Shown: one piece after another, positions 62,665-64,000 of the stretch
Numbering within the stretch: the first letter of the stretch is position 1
Layout of the letters: each line of letters begins with the position of its first letter
Assembly (NCBI GenBank): GCA_024508855.1
Contig: JANINJ010000078.1
Location: forward strand, 1-64,000
Length of the DNA: 64,000 nt
Source of the DNA: Xanthobacteraceae bacterium
GTDB taxonomy: Bacteria > Pseudomonadota > Alphaproteobacteria > Rhizobiales > Xanthobacteraceae
Reading direction: 5' to 3'
Notes under the pieces: generated by a model
The model's input: the letters and a program-made list of their open reading frames with translations, nothing else
Database searches by the model: none
Told to the model about the DNA's origin: nothing
Translations under genes and position numbers: made by a program

Positions 62665-64000
62665 TCAAGATTTTTCCGCCATCTGCTTCAGCCTGAAATG
62701 CTGCACCTTGCCGAGCGCGGTGCGCGGCAGGTCGTCGACGAAGATGAAGTCGCGCGGCACCTTGAAGCGGGCGAGCTGCGCCAGCATATGCGCGGCGAGA
62801 TCTTCTGCGCGGGGCGTGCAACCGGCGCGGCGGATGATGTAGGCCACCGGCACCTCGTCCCATTTCGGATCGGGCCGGCCGATCACGCCGCAGTCGGCGA
62901 CGTCGGGATGCTCCAGCAGCACGCGCTCGATCTCGGCCGCGTAGATGTTCTCGCCGCCGGAGATGATCATGTTCTTCTTGCGGTCGTGCACGTAGAAATA
63001 GCCGTCGGCGTCGCGCGCGGCGATGTCGCCGGTGCGAAACCAGCCGTCATGCAGTGCATCGCGTGTTGCGGACTCGTTGCCCCAGTATTCGAAGAACACA
63101 TTCGGCCCGCGTACCACGATTTCGCCCGGCGTGCCGACGGGCACCTCGACGCCGTCGGCATCGATCACCTTTGCCTCGCACCACAGCCCGGGCAGGCCGG
63201 TCGAGCCGTCGCGCGTGAGGTCGCCGCCGAGCCGCGTATAGACCGCAACCGGGCAGGTTTCGGTCGAACCATAGACCTGCAGCACCGGCACGCCGCGCGT
63301 GGAGATGCGGTCGATCAGGTCCTGCGGCACGATCTGCGAGCCGGTGGAAATCGCCTTCAGCGACGAGAGATCGGCATTCGCCCATGCCGGATGCGACGTC
63401 ACCGCGAGGATGGTAGCGGGCACCAGTACGGTCAGCGTCGGACGATCCTTGGCGAAGGCGTCGAGTGTGGTATGGGGCGCGAAGCGCGGATGGATCGTCA
63501 CGGTGGCGCCGTGATGCAGCGCCGGCGTGGTCTGGATGTTGAGGCCGCCGACATGGAAGAACGGCAGCACGGTCAGCACGTGATCGTCGGAGGTGAGCCC
63601 GTGCATGTGCTGGCTCATCACGCCGTTCCACAGCAGGGCTTCCTGCCGCAGCACTGCGCCCTTGGGACGTCCGGTGGTGCCGGAGGTGTAGACGATCAGC
63701 AGCGGCGCTTCGAGATCGACATGCGGATTGCGGCCATCGCCATCGGCGCGCGTAAGCAGTGCATCGAACGACGATCCATCTTCGGGTGTAAAGTCGAGGC
63801 CGACGATGTGCGCCTCGGGCAATTGCGCGCGCAACGGCGCGATCACGTCGGCAAAGGCCTGCTCGACGAACAGCGCCTTGATCGCCGCGTCGGAAAGGAT
63901 GAACAGTTGCTCAGCGACGGCGAGCCGGAAATTCAGCGGCACCATCATCGCGCCCAGCCGCGCACAGGCATAGAGCAGCACCAGATAATCCGGCCGATTG
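62665..64000 (-). CDS. Acyl-CoA synthetase (AMP-binding), 5' end outside the window
   Basis: About 445 residues are visible; the frame stays open to the right edge, so the N-terminal part is missing. The AMP-binding motif is LIVYTSGTTGRPKGAVLRQ. GWFRTGDIAARDADGYFYVHDRKKNMIISGGENIYAAEIE (in parts) is the A8 hinge region, and the final lysine lies in RTALGKVQHFR. It activates a carboxylic acid to its CoA ester. Relatives include medium-chain, malonyl and aryl-CoA ligases. A link to the dehydrogenases and malonyl-CoA decarboxylase downstream is possible. Confidence 0.92.
   Translation of the reverse strand, partial: NRPDYLVLLYACARLGAMMVPLNFRLAVAEQLFILSDAAIKALFVEQAFADVIAPLRAQLPEAHIVGLDFTPEDGSSFDALLTRADGDGRNPHVDLEAPLLIVYTSGTTGRPKGAVLRQEALLWNGVMSQHMHGLTSDDHVLTVLPFFHVGGLNIQTTPALHHGATVTIHPRFAPHTTLDAFAKDRPTLTVLVPATILAVTSHPAWANADLSSLKAISTGSQIVPQDLIDRISTRGVPVLQVYGSTETCPVAVYTRLGGDLTRDGSTGLPGLWCEAKVIDADGVEVPVGTPGEIVVRGPNVFFEYWGNESATRDALHDGWFRTGDIAARDADGYFYVHDRKKNMIISGGENIYAAEIERVLLEHPDVADCGVIGRPDPKWDEVPVAYIIRRAGCTPRAEDLAAHMLAQLARFKVPRDFIFVDDLPRTALGKVQHFRLKQMAEKS

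Overview
The window looks like chromosome from an alphaproteobacterium of the Bradyrhizobium / Afipia / Rhodopseudomonas group (Nitrobacteraceae). The DNA is GC-rich, and many short intergenic gaps hold palindromes of the ATGGCCGGG...CCCGGCCAT and GTCCCCGC...GCGGGGAC types. The gene content fits this group: a D-tartrate dehydratase whose catalytic residues match the characterised Bradyrhizobium enzyme position for position, a TreS-maltokinase fusion, a transaldolase-glucose-6-phosphate isomerase fusion, and DUF3309 and DUF6894 proteins. No tRNA, rRNA, prophage, insertion sequence or CRISPR array was seen. Gene assignments come from reading motifs and overall family resemblance; no database search was run.

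Layout. (1) 0.2-6.3 kb, minus strand: metY with a downstream alpha/beta hydrolase, then a catabolic-looking set of IclR regulator, FAD-dependent dehydrogenase and LivK-type binding protein. (2) 6.6-11.2 kb: 7Fe ferredoxin and a 57-residue membrane protein, divergent from a benzoylformate-decarboxylase-like ThDP enzyme, followed by an OxlT-like MFS carrier with a 41-residue partner and a strong terminator. An AT-rich palindrome lies between the divergent genes and covers a TATAAT. (3) 11.3-16.0 kb: a lysine-rich histone-like protein, Ku and the three-domain DNA ligase D (end joining), then DUF3309 and a PHA-granule-associated protein. (4) 16.2-29.7 kb: alpha-glucan and trehalose metabolism, with a minus-strand operon glgE - treS/maltokinase - glgB - glgX opposite malQ and a GH15 glucosidase. 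(5) 29.7-37.2 kb: minus-strand operon tal-pgi, gnd, zwf, pgl, gntK and a HAD phosphatase, covering the oxidative pentose-phosphate entry. (6) 37.5-42.2 kb: 2-oxoacid:ferredoxin oxidoreductase korAB behind a GltD-like iron-sulfur flavoprotein. (7) 42.4-48.6 kb: LysR regulator, pqqABCDE, a prolyl aminopeptidase and an unrecognised protein. (8) 48.8-52.5 kb: DUF6894, amidase, glutathione peroxidase, DUF3297 and tarD. (9) 52.7-64.0 kb: a NitT/TauT-type ABC transporter whose binding protein is separated from its permeases by antisense malonyl-CoA decarboxylase, a flavin reductase-MarR fusion divergent from a NicX-like ring-cleavage dioxygenase, an unknown protein, and a minus-strand group of acyl-CoA ligase (cut by the window edge), opine-type dehydrogenase and 3-hydroxyacyl-CoA dehydrogenase.

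How they work together. Regions 4 and 5 are linked through glucose phosphates: storage glucan and trehalose can be made by the GlgE route and released by GlgX, MalQ and GH15, and the sugar phosphates can be oxidised by Zwf/Pgl/Gnd for NADPH. Region 6 can pass electrons between 2-oxoacids, ferredoxin and NAD(P)H. Region 7 makes the PQQ cofactor for periplasmic dehydrogenases that are not in this window. Region 9 is the best candidate for an undescribed pathway. It combines uptake, a ligand-responsive flavin reductase, a pyridine-ring-cleaving type of dioxygenase, two NAD-dependent dehydrogenases and an acyl-CoA ligase, but no complete known pathway can be assembled from what is visible.
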